58,065 nucleotides of DNA from Lachnoclostridium sp. UBA3320 (lineage in GTDB: Bacteria; Bacillota; Clostridia; Lachnospirales; Lachnospiraceae). Position 1 is the stretch's first letter, and every line of letters begins with the position of its first letter. Below the pieces are notes generated by a model, which was given only the letters and a program-made list of their open reading frames with translations, had not been told where the DNA came from and ran no database searches. The stretch is from positions 1 to 58,065 of the forward strand of contig DESG01000018.1 of the NCBI GenBank assembly GCA_002361175.1. Reading direction: 5' to 3'. Positions 8,134 to 15,698 of this stretch are shown here, piece by piece. The translations under genes were made by a program, and so were the position numbers.

Positions 8134-10266
8134 CTATAGTCCCATTTCGTTTATAAGTTTATTGAGTACTTCGTTCATTACTGATACAACTCTGTACTGT
8201 ATATTTAAAAGATTCCTTACTTCTATAAGCATCTGTCCTTCTTCGTCCTCATCTACACCTGCTGTTGAAAGTCTTCTGGTGTCAACGGCATCGTTAATAT
8301 TCTGTGCATTTTTAGTGCTTTTTATCATTTTTTGTGAGTCAACGCCAACTGTAGTAGTTATACTTTGTATAAATTCTATAGGATTGCCTTGCTTAAACAT
8401 TGTTTTGTCGCTTTGTATTGATGCAAGAATAAGTAAGTTTTCTGCTTCTTCCTGTCCACTCTGGTCTAAGTTTCCTGTGGTATCACCTAATGGGTCTCTT
8501 GCAGAAGCAGCTAAGAGTTTTCCGTCTCTTACCATATCTTTGCTGGCTGAAAAATTGTCTGCAGTCATGTTATAGTATGACGCTTTTTCATCTGCTGATA
8601 CAAGTGAGTTAAATGAAAATATGTTATTATCATCTTGTGATACATATATTTCTTCTACTACTTTGCCGTCATTATTGTTATCGGTTATCTGATAATGTGT
8701 ATATTCAATACCTCCTATAATCACAGCCTCAGCATCATCATCTGTAACTTCAGATAATGTATAACCATCAGTACCATAATCAGATTCAAAGTATTCATTA
8801 TAGTCATCACCTGTAAAGACTTTATTGCCATTTAAATAGTAATAACCATCTTTTGAACTTTTTAAAAACTCTGTCATATCAAGCTGTTGTGATGATGTTG
8901 CATCTTTAGCTACAAACAGGTCTACTCCTTTATTGCCATACATATCATAGCCTCTGTTTTGCTGTTGGTTAAATGATGCAGAAAATGTCCTTACAAATTC
9001 ATTTAACTGTGCCATATAGTATGGTATGCCACGGTAGTTGACAGAGTCACCTATAGTTGCAGCTACAGTTCTTTCATCGGTTGGAAGACTAGAAGTTAAA
9101 TAAGCTTTTTCTCGTTCAGAAAGCTCATTTGACAGATTAAATGTATATGTATATGTTCCATTGTCAGCTACTTTAACACTAAATGAATCATATTTAAATT
9201 CAAGGTGATTTATTTTAATTACACCATCGCTTGCAGGAATATTAAGTTTTGCTATATTGGAAGCGGCATCACTATTTGATGGGTTTGCGACAACAGTAAA
9301 TGTGTTATTATCTTCATCAAAGTTTTGAAAATTTGCTTGAAAATTCTCGCCATTATTGCCATCTCTTATATCAAATAGTGCCTGAAGCTGTCCTCCAAGG
9401 TTACCATTTCTTATGTCAAAATCTATTCCATTGCTCCATACAAGGTCGTATAATCCCTCTACATCGTTTTGATTTGTACGTGTTTCAGATGGAATTAATT
9501 CTAACGTATTGTAATTGTTGGTATCTACAAGTATTCCACCGCCAAAATAAACTATATACTGTGAAAGTCCATTACCATCTGCAGGTGGTTTTTCTAAGAC
9601 ATCTATATCTGCATATGATGATAATTCGTCAATAAGTTTTGCCCTCTGGTCTCTTAAATCGTTTGCCTGATTTCCAAAAACTTCCAGTGTTGCAATCTGT
9701 TTGTTAAGCGATGCAATCTGTTCTCCATAAGCATTTATTTGATTTACTGCTGTATTTATCTGCATATTTAATTCATCTTGCATCTGTTCAAAACTTCTAA
9801 TAGTTTCATTGACATAAGTTGCAAGTGTATCGGCATAACCCATTGCCTCTGTACGTTTTGTAGTATCTCCAGCAGAGGTTATAAGGTCTGTGAGCCTGTT
9901 AAAAAAGCTGTTCATAGAGTTTGAAATGCCTGCGCTTTCACTGTCAGTTGAGTATAAATAGTCTTCCAGGCTTTTCATATAATATTCTCCCGTACTGTAG
10001 TAACCATATGTTGCATTGGTTTTACGGAACTTATAGTCATAGTATTCATCTCGGCTGTTATAGATGGCTACAGCTTGTGAACCAGTACCTATCATGCCGA
10101 AAGAAGTACTGGTTGAAATAGGACTTTTTGTCGTCTGTTCAACCCACTGTCTCGTATATCCCTCTGTTCTGGCATTTGATATATTATGTGCAGTAGTGTT
10201 AAAATGTGCACTATATGCAGCCATGCCTGATGATGCTATACTTAATCCTAAAAATGTTGATGGCAT
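8134..10266 (-). CDS. flgK: FlgK paralogue 2, hook-associated protein 1
   Basis: 710 residues with a FlgK-type N-terminus (GMAAYSAHFNTTAHNISNARTEGYTRQ), a coiled coil at about 135-220, and a FlgK/flagellar-rod C-terminus (NIQYRVVSVMNEVLNKLINEMGL). The central region (about 380-600) is Asp/Asn-rich and variable. It follows another full-length flgK by 26 bp. The two differ throughout and are paralogues, not halves of a broken gene. One may form the hook-filament junction and the other act as an additional or alternative junction protein. AGGAG lies ahead of the ATG. Confidence 0.85.
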   Translation of the reverse strand: MPSTFLGLSIASSGMAAYSAHFNTTAHNISNARTEGYTRQWVEQTTKSPISTSTSFGMIGTGSQAVAIYNSRDEYYDYKFRKTNATYGYYSTGEYYMKSLEDYLYSTDSESAGISNSMNSFFNRLTDLITSAGDTTKRTEAMGYADTLATYVNETIRSFEQMQDELNMQINTAVNQINAYGEQIASLNKQIATLEVFGNQANDLRDQRAKLIDELSSYADIDVLEKPPADGNGLSQYIVYFGGGILVDTNNYNTLELIPSETRTNQNDVEGLYDLVWSNGIDFDIRNGNLGGQLQALFDIRDGNNGENFQANFQNFDEDNNTFTVVANPSNSDAASNIAKLNIPASDGVIKINHLEFKYDSFSVKVADNGTYTYTFNLSNELSEREKAYLTSSLPTDERTVAATIGDSVNYRGIPYYMAQLNEFVRTFSASFNQQQNRGYDMYGNKGVDLFVAKDATSSQQLDMTEFLKSSKDGYYYLNGNKVFTGDDYNEYFESDYGTDGYTLSEVTDDDAEAVIIGGIEYTHYQITDNNNDGKVVEEIYVSQDDNNIFSFNSLVSADEKASYYNMTADNFSASKDMVRDGKLLAASARDPLGDTTGNLDQSGQEEAENLLILASIQSDKTMFKQGNPIEFIQSITTTVGVDSQKMIKSTKNAQNINDAVDTRRLSTAGVDEDEEGQMLIEVRNLLNIQYRVVSVMNEVLNKLINEMGL

Positions 10267-10292
10267 ATATCTATCTCCTTTTCTGATTTTTA

Positions 10293-12221
10293 CTAAGCCA
10301 TTCTTTCTATAAGATGCTGTAACATTTCGTCAATGGTGTTTATATATCTGGATGCTGCATTAAATGCATGTTGGTACTGCAACAGATATACTAATTCTTC
10401 ATCAGTTGCTACGCCAGCCATCTGCTGTCTTTTGTCCTCTATACTTTCTACAAGTTTTGTCTTGGCATCAACCATTGACTGCCATACATGACCTTGTGTG
10501 GCAAGCCCATCTACCATCTCTTTATAGTAATCACTGTAAGCATATACAGTAAGAGGAGTATTAGGGTCAAGCACTGCTGATTTGTCATACCATCTTTTAA
10601 GCATTTCATCATATATACCACCTGGACCTTGTGAATAAATGCCAGTTTCTCCAGCCAGAGGATTTGCCATAACTGGAAGCAGTGAATAGTTGGCAAGTAT
10701 TTTGTCGTTCATTTCAAGGTTTCTGATAGTATACTGTGAAAAGATATCGCCTTTTACTTCTTCATTGTATACATAAAGTTTATATCTTGTCTCTCCATCG
10801 CTATCTGTAAATTCCTGTGTAAGTGGAGTTTCAGTGCCATCTTCAGCAGTTAAAGTTAATGGAGCGTCCAATACTATAACATTATAACGGTCGCTGCCCT
10901 TCCTTTTAAAAAGCTCTTCACCAATAGTATTGTCATCGTCTGCACCTGTAGGACAGTTTACTACATCAAGTATTCTATATGTCCCATCTTCAAGTTCTAC
11001 ATCGCCACCATCGACATTTTTACCACTAATACCAGTTAATTCAGCTTCAATATTAGGGCAGAACACGTCATTTATCATCGTTACCATGTCGTGAACAAGC
11101 TTGTCAAACTGTGACTCTATCTTGGTAAGTATGGAGTTGCCTGTTGTATTGTTAAATACTTTTGTGTCCTCTTCAAACTGATGATAATCCAGTTCATACT
11201 GTCTATAATCTTCATCGTATGCATCTGTATCAATTTCACCATCTTCGTCTTTATAATCTTCTACTTGTGGCTTTTTTGGAGGTGAAGGCAGGTCTGTATA
11301 ATTAGCATATTTCTTTCCTCGTGCTGTAAGTATTCCATAAAGTGAGCCTGTGTCAGTCATATACTTATTAGAGTATGCTTTGTCAAGGTCGTATACGTCA
11401 CCATAGCCATTGTCATCCCAGACAACTTTGTACATACCTGTATCTTCTGACAGTTTTTCACATTTCATATGGTAACTGTTGCCTTCTATTACTAGAGGCG
11501 CTCCACCTGGCAAGTATACTTGAAGCTTTCCATCTATGTCTTCTCTGTATGTATAATATGTATATTCTGCAAGTTCATCAAGCAAATAGTTTCTTACATC
11601 CCTGTAGTCGTTGGCATTTTCTACTTCTGATGCTTCTACTTGTGTAATAGTTGTATTATACTCTGCGATACTATCGCCTATTTCATTAATCTTTTGAACT
11701 TGTTTTTCAATTTCATTATTTAAACCTACCTGATAATCTGTTAATTCTTTGTAGACATCATATGCACGGTTTATAAATGACTCTGCACCTGAGATAAAAA
11801 GCTTACGCTGTGCAATATTGCTTGGGTCAGTGGATAGCGACTGTACTTGACTCCATATATCTGTGAGTGAGTACATAAATTCAACGCCTTCCATCTCCCC
11901 AAATATATCTTCTATTTCATTTTCCGTCTCTAACTGCTTTTCATAAAAGGTCTGTCTACTGACTTCAACCCTGTATTCTTTATCAAGAAACTGGTCACGT
12001 ATCTGGCGTATTGAATCAACCTTTGTTCCAAGTCCAATCTGTAATGTGGACTTGTCTGTAACCTTGTATGTCTGGTATGGCATATCGGCACTGATATTTT
12101 GCTGCCTGGTATATCCTGGCGTCTTTGTATTGGCAAGGTTATGCGATGTAGTATTAAGCCCTGACTGTGCGGAACGTATGCCCTGCACACCAACACCAAA
12201 GCTTGTAAATAAACTGCCCAT
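10293..12221 (-). CDS. flgK: FlgK paralogue 1, hook-associated protein 1
   Basis: 642 residues. It starts MGSLFTSFGVGVQGIRSAQSG with the conserved flagellar rod/hook motif LNTTSHNLANTKTPGYTRQ and ends with the FlgK C-terminal helix (LLQYQHAFNAASRYINTIDEML). FlgK is the first junction zone on the hook and the docking site for FlgL. It lies directly after flgN, its usual chaperone partner, across a 103-bp gap with two alternative hairpins. TGGAGGA precedes the ATG. It contains a Pro/Asp/Tyr-rich insert at about residues 310-350. Confidence 0.88.
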   Translation of the reverse strand: MGSLFTSFGVGVQGIRSAQSGLNTTSHNLANTKTPGYTRQQNISADMPYQTYKVTDKSTLQIGLGTKVDSIRQIRDQFLDKEYRVEVSRQTFYEKQLETENEIEDIFGEMEGVEFMYSLTDIWSQVQSLSTDPSNIAQRKLFISGAESFINRAYDVYKELTDYQVGLNNEIEKQVQKINEIGDSIAEYNTTITQVEASEVENANDYRDVRNYLLDELAEYTYYTYREDIDGKLQVYLPGGAPLVIEGNSYHMKCEKLSEDTGMYKVVWDDNGYGDVYDLDKAYSNKYMTDTGSLYGILTARGKKYANYTDLPSPPKKPQVEDYKDEDGEIDTDAYDEDYRQYELDYHQFEEDTKVFNNTTGNSILTKIESQFDKLVHDMVTMINDVFCPNIEAELTGISGKNVDGGDVELEDGTYRILDVVNCPTGADDDNTIGEELFKRKGSDRYNVIVLDAPLTLTAEDGTETPLTQEFTDSDGETRYKLYVYNEEVKGDIFSQYTIRNLEMNDKILANYSLLPVMANPLAGETGIYSQGPGGIYDEMLKRWYDKSAVLDPNTPLTVYAYSDYYKEMVDGLATQGHVWQSMVDAKTKLVESIEDKRQQMAGVATDEELVYLLQYQHAFNAASRYINTIDEMLQHLIERMA

Positions 12222-12271
12222 AATTTATCCTCCATAATTATCTGAAAACAAAAAAACACGGATATCTCCTT

Positions 12272-12321
12272 GGAACAATCTAAGGATTATTCCAGCCGGC
12301 ATAAAACCGGTCTGGAAATAA
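12272..12321 (-). promoter_or_regulatory. two overlapping, mutually exclusive hairpins between flgN and flgK
   Basis: On the minus-strand RNA, 12321-12312 pairs with 12295-12287 and a GC-rich CCGG/CCGG extension closes a 7-base loop (hairpin A). A second stem pairs 12293-12285 with 12280-12272 around a 4-base loop (hairpin B). The two share bases 12287-12293, so only one can form at a time. A U-rich run follows at about 12259-12246. This could be an attenuator or an RNA stability switch ahead of flgK. Confidence 0.45.
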
Positions 12322-12324
12322 TTA

Positions 12325-12840
12325 CTACTGCTTTGCATCAAATCCATGTCCGCCATAGTCTGCGGTGTAGCTGTTTGTTGCATTGCGATTGTAATTATTG
12401 TTCCCTGGTGACATCCGTGTACTCTGAATAAAGTTCATTTGAAACTCTATCATTTCAAGGGAATCTTCAATTAATTCTTTATTCCGCTCATTTACTTCCA
12501 CAAGGCGTCTCATAATAATACGCAATGAGTCGTGAATTGCTGTCAACGCTTCTTTCTCTTGAGGCTGTTTATCTAAAAGTCCTGCAAGAGTTGTAAGGTT
12601 AAGCTCTTCTGGTTTTTTATTAAGAACAACTCCTATGTTCTTAATAATTTCTTCTCTTCTGTGACCTATAATACCCACTTTGTCAACTAAAAGCTGCTCT
12701 TGTGCAGTAATTTGCTTTAGCTTTTTTAAATCATTCTGTATAAGCACCCTTGTTTTTTCTTCTGATATTGGTACAAGTTCCTCATATATAGCCTTCTCGG
12801 CATTAAGTGAACTTATAAGTTCATCAATTAAACTAGCCAA
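12325..12840 (-). CDS. flgN: FlgN, export chaperone for FlgK/FlgL
   Basis: 171 residues, mainly helical, with the FlgN pattern: an N-terminal IDELISSLNAEKAIYEELVPI, a central EKTRVLIQNDLKKLKQITAQEQLLVDK-type hairpin, and a disordered Asn/Tyr/Gly-rich tail (about 145-171). FlgN binds the C-terminal helices of FlgK and FlgL to pilot them to the export gate. The start appears to be a TTG at 12840 (TTG-GCT-AGT) with AGGTTAAC/GGAGG about eight bases upstream; no better ATG precedes it. It lies between flgM and flgK, as in Bacillus. Confidence 0.88.
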   Translation of the reverse strand: MASLIDELISSLNAEKAIYEELVPISEEKTRVLIQNDLKKLKQITAQEQLLVDKVGIIGHRREEIIKNIGVVLNKKPEELNLTTLAGLLDKQPQEKEALTAIHDSLRIIMRRLVEVNERNKELIEDSLEMIEFQMNFIQSTRMSPGNNNYNRNATNSYTADYGGHGFDAKQ

Positions 12841-12854
12841 CTGTTAACCTCCGT

Positions 12855-13133
12855 TTACAAAATGGAATCAAAGTACTTGCTAAGCATCTTATCTGCAATT
12901 TCCTGTGCAGATACATTATATGTCCCTGTGGCGAGTGCATTTTTAATATCAGCCACTTTATCTTCCCTGATATCAGGTGAGGCTTTTACTGCTGCTTTAG
13001 CTGTCTGGTAATCCCTGCCCTCTTTTGACACTTCATACTTTTCTTTATCTTTTGTACTGTTGTTTTCTTTAATTTTCTTAGGCTTTGTTGCCTGGTATAA
13101 CTGGTTCATTTTATTAATAGCATCTATTCTCAT
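12855..13133 (-). CDS. flgM: FlgM, anti-sigma-28 factor
   Basis: 92 residues. The basic, disordered N-terminal half is followed by the FlgM C-terminal region (ASPDIREDKVADIKNALATG, then YNVSAQEIADKML). FlgM holds the flagellar sigma factor FliA inactive until it is exported after hook completion. It is the first gene of the operon, downstream of a near-consensus sigma-28 promoter at 13203-13229, so it sits in its own feedback loop. AGGTGGTGG lies before the ATG. The next gene, flgN, is 14 bp away. Confidence 0.9.
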   Translation of the reverse strand: MRIDAINKMNQLYQATKPKKIKENNSTKDKEKYEVSKEGRDYQTAKAAVKASPDIREDKVADIKNALATGTYNVSAQEIADKMLSKYFDSIL

Positions 13134-13202
13134 AAAACCACCACCTAAATCTTACATGTTCTTCATACTGAATGACAGTACAACATTTATATTTCATAAT
13201 AT

Positions 13203-13229
13203 TTATCGGTAGTATTTCACTTTACTTTA
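13203..13229 (-). promoter_or_regulatory. sigma-28 (FliA/SigD-type) promoter of the flagellar operon
   Basis: On the minus strand, TAAA (13229-13226), a 15-base spacer and ACCGATAA (13210-13203) match the sigma-28 consensus TAAA-N15-GCCGATAA with one mismatch. The -35 element includes the TAA stop codon of the upstream gene. The leader to flgM is about 65 bases. Confidence 0.8.
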
Positions 13230-14489
13230 GTTATTTTTAAAAATTTCACAAAAGTCAAATGTTGCAAAGTAATCCTGTGGTGTTTCTGCTCGCCTTATCA
13301 TCTGGACAGTTCCATCTTCTTTAAGCAAAAGCTCCGCTGATTTAAGCTTTCCATTATAATTATATCCCATTGCAAAGCCATGTGCACCTGTATCATGTAT
13401 AAATAAATAATCACCTATATCAATTTTAGGAAGCATTCTGTCAACTGCAAACTTGTCGTTGTTTTCACAAAGAGAACCTGTTACATCGTATTTACAGTCA
13501 CATGGTGCATCTTCTTTGCCAAGCACTGTAATATGGTGATATGCGCCATACATTGCTGGACGCATAAGGTTTACAGCACAAGCATCTACACCAATATATT
13601 CTTTATATATGTGTTTTTGGTGTATTGCTTTTGTCACAAGTCCGCCATAAGGTCCTAGCATAAACCGTCCAAGTTCTGTAAATATAGCAACGTCTCCAAG
13701 TCCCTTTGGCACAAGGATTTTTTCAAATTGTTTTCTTACGCCTTCACCGATTACTGTAATGTTGTTTGGTTCTTTATCAGGTGTATAAGGTATTCCTACG
13801 CCTCCTGAAAGGTTGATAAATGCAACACAAACGCCTGTTTTTTCTTTTACTTCTACTGCAAGGTCAAATAATATGCCTGCAAGTGTTGGATAGTATTCAT
13901 TAGTTACAGTATTGCTCGCAAGAAATGAATGTATTCCAAATCTTTTAACACCCATTGTTTTAAGTTCTGATACAGCTTCTATAATCTGTTCCTTTGTCAT
14001 GCCATACTTAGCATCACCAGGGTTGTCCATAATATCAGTGCCCATTTTAAATATTCCACCTGGATTGTAGCGTACAAAAACAGTATCAGGTATTCCTGCT
14101 GCCTCTTTAAGAAAGCTGATATGTGTTATGTCATCAAGATTTATATATGCTCCAAGCTCTTTGGCTTTCTTATACTCACATGCTGGTGTAACATTTGATG
14201 AAAACATAATATCAGAGCCTTTAAAACCACATGCTTCTGACATCATAAGTTCTGTAAGTGATGAGCAGTCAACGCCACATCCTTCTTCCTTTAATATATT
14301 TAATATAAATGGGTTGGGTGTAGCCTTTACGGCAAAATATTCACGAAACCCTTTATTCCATGAAAAAGCAGTTTTAAGCTTACGTGCATTTTCACGTATA
14401 GCCTTCTCATCATATATATGGAAAGGGGTTGGGTATGTTTTAACTATTTCTTCAACTTGTTTTTTTGTAACAAATGGTATTTTTTTCAT
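13227..14489 (-). CDS. lysA: diaminopimelate decarboxylase family protein
   Basis: 420 residues from the ATG at 14489, which has GAAAGGA just upstream. A longer frame to 14594 has no such site and crosses the promoter. The fold-III PLP enzyme pattern is clear: FAVKATPN with the Schiff-base Lys at about residue 55, a Gly-rich PLP-phosphate region (NLSGGVGIPY), and a dimer-contributed SLCENND-F motif followed by GDYLFIHDTGAHG. It probably decarboxylates meso-diaminopimelate to L-lysine. The sequence reads CENND where CES-D is usual, so a related decarboxylase specificity is possible. It is transcribed from its own strong promoter; its stop codon lies inside the flagellar promoter. Confidence 0.8.
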   Translation of the reverse strand: MKKIPFVTKKQVEEIVKTYPTPFHIYDEKAIRENARKLKTAFSWNKGFREYFAVKATPNPFILNILKEEGCGVDCSSLTELMMSEACGFKGSDIMFSSNVTPACEYKKAKELGAYINLDDITHISFLKEAAGIPDTVFVRYNPGGIFKMGTDIMDNPGDAKYGMTKEQIIEAVSELKTMGVKRFGIHSFLASNTVTNEYYPTLAGILFDLAVEVKEKTGVCVAFINLSGGVGIPYTPDKEPNNITVIGEGVRKQFEKILVPKGLGDVAIFTELGRFMLGPYGGLVTKAIHQKHIYKEYIGVDACAVNLMRPAMYGAYHHITVLGKEDAPCDCKYDVTGSLCENNDKFAVDRMLPKIDIGDYLFIHDTGAHGFAMGYNYNGKLKSAELLLKEDGTVQMIRRAETPQDYFATFDFCEIFKNN

Positions 14490-14522
14490 AGAATTCGGTC
14501 CTTTCTTTTTTGTAGCAAGACT

Positions 14523-14551
14523 AGTATAAAAAATGTTAAGAATTATGTCAA
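14523..14551 (-). promoter_or_regulatory. consensus sigma-A promoter of the decarboxylase gene
   Basis: On the minus strand, TTGACA (14551-14546), a 17-base spacer and TATACT (14528-14523). The leader to the ATG at 14489 is about 27 bases. Confidence 0.75.
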
Positions 14552-14630
14552 GAATTAAAACCTTTGCAAGATTAGTCAATAAGCAGATGTGCATAAATAT
14601 ATGTTCCTATAATTGAAATGAAAATAAATT

Positions 14631-14759
14631 TTTCAATAAATGAAAGAAATATTTTAAATTTTATTTCAAACCGTGAAATAAAATGTTTGTGCAATATAGA
14701 ACAATTCAGACAAGTATTAGATGAAATAAAAAATGCAATCGCTATTTCATATATTGAAT
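14631..14759 (+). promoter_or_regulatory. three TTTCA-N5-TGAA(A/T) palindromic sites ahead of the glucarate cluster
   Basis: The 411-bp gap between the decarboxylase and the DapA-family gene holds no convincing gene. It has three copies of one palindrome with a 5-base spacer: TTTCA-ataaa-TGAAA at 14631-14645, TTTCA-aaccg-TGAAA at 14664-14678 (arms extend to 11 bp, 14658-14684), and TTTCA-tatat-TGAAT at 14745-14759. Centres are 33 and 81 bp apart. They look like binding sites for a dimeric regulator with a Fis-type helix-turn-helix, such as the one encoded at 17120. No sigma-54 -24/-12 element was found nearby. Confidence 0.55.
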
Positions 14760-14900
14760 GTTTAGAAACTACGATAAATTTGTTATGCCATACTTGGGAT
14801 TTCTGTCAATAGATTTTTTATAAATATTTTGTTAAAATAATTTTATAAACGTAAGGCGCCTGCGTAAAATAATTAAGAAACTGTAAATGGAGAATTTTAC

Positions 14901-15641
14901 ATGATTGAAGAAGATGAGATGGAGCGTGGTCTAAAGATTATGGTGGAGCAGGCAGCAGGTCGTGTTCCCGTTTACTTTGGAATTGGAGCTATCAGTACAA
15001 AAAAATGTGTTCGCCTTGCAAAGATGGCAGCGGCAAATGGAGCAACTGGAATCTCTATACTTCAGCCTATGTTCTTAAAACCTACAGAAAGTGAGTTGTT
15101 TACACATTTTAAGGCTATAGCAGATGGAGTTCCAAATACTCCTGTACTGCTGTATAATAATCCAGGCCGTGTAGGATATACTATGTCAGGGAATCTTGTG
15201 GAACGACTGGCTCATGAAGTAGAAAATATTGTAGGAATGAAAGATACTAGCGGAGATATGACACAGACAGCAGAATTTATCCGCAGAACTAGAGATGTAG
15301 ATTTTAAAGTATTTGGTGGTAAAGATACTCTGCTATATGCATCTTTGTGCCATGGAGCAGTTGGCGGTGTATGTACAGCTGGCAATTTTATGCCAGAACT
15401 AATTACTGATATTTATAATAAATATGTGTCAGGAGACTTAGAAGGTGCCCTAGAAGCTCAGTTTAAGCTTAATCCAGTTCGTCTGTCTATGGATGGAGCT
15501 AGTTTCCCTGTTGCTGCCAAGGATATGGCAAATATGCGAGGAAGAAATGTGGGACTTCCTTATACACCAAACTTGCCAACTCCAGAAGGTGCAGCACTGG
15601 ATAAAATTAGAGCAGAGATGAAAAACGCAGGACTGATTTAA
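14901..15641 (+). CDS. DapA/NanA-family lyase lacking its N-terminus (probable pseudogene or truncated enzyme)
   Basis: 246 residues from the ATG, against about 290 for the family. The Schiff-base Lys (IVGMKDTSGD) and the catalytic Tyr (LLYNNPGR) are present, as are later barrel strands (FGGKDTLLYASLCHGAVGG). The first two strands of the barrel are missing. Family similarity starts before the ATG: the in-frame codons 14877-14900 read ETVNGEFY, matching the conserved GE-containing phosphate/carboxylate loop, and are preceded at once by a stop (14874-14876). So about 45-55 codons were lost, by deletion or rearrangement. Beside gudD it would have acted on 5-keto-4-deoxyglucarate, as a KdgD-like dehydratase or a retro-aldolase. 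AATGGAG precedes the ATG but lies within the old coding sequence. Confidence 0.7.
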   Translation: MIEEDEMERGLKIMVEQAAGRVPVYFGIGAISTKKCVRLAKMAAANGATGISILQPMFLKPTESELFTHFKAIADGVPNTPVLLYNNPGRVGYTMSGNLVERLAHEVENIVGMKDTSGDMTQTAEFIRRTRDVDFKVFGGKDTLLYASLCHGAVGGVCTAGNFMPELITDIYNKYVSGDLEGALEAQFKLNPVRLSMDGASFPVAAKDMANMRGRNVGLPYTPNLPTPEGAALDKIRAEMKNAGLI

Positions 15642-15698
15642 GTATTTACATAAAACGTTAAAATAATCAAAAATATATCTAGAAAGGAAAATAAAAGT

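Noticed and set aside
14618..14812. 64-residue plus-strand ORF upstream of the DapA-family gene
   Set aside because: It has no ribosome binding site, no family resemblance and an odd composition, and it lies exactly over the three palindromes. The palindromes explain the region better.
14813..14876. Missing DapA N-terminus in another frame (simple frameshift)
   Set aside because: None of the frames just upstream of 14877 gives the expected first barrel strand, so this is loss of sequence rather than a single frameshift.
14490..14900. Sigma-54 promoter for the glucarate cluster
   Set aside because: No TGGCAC-N5-TTGC-like element was found, in line with the regulator lacking its sigma-54 contact motif.
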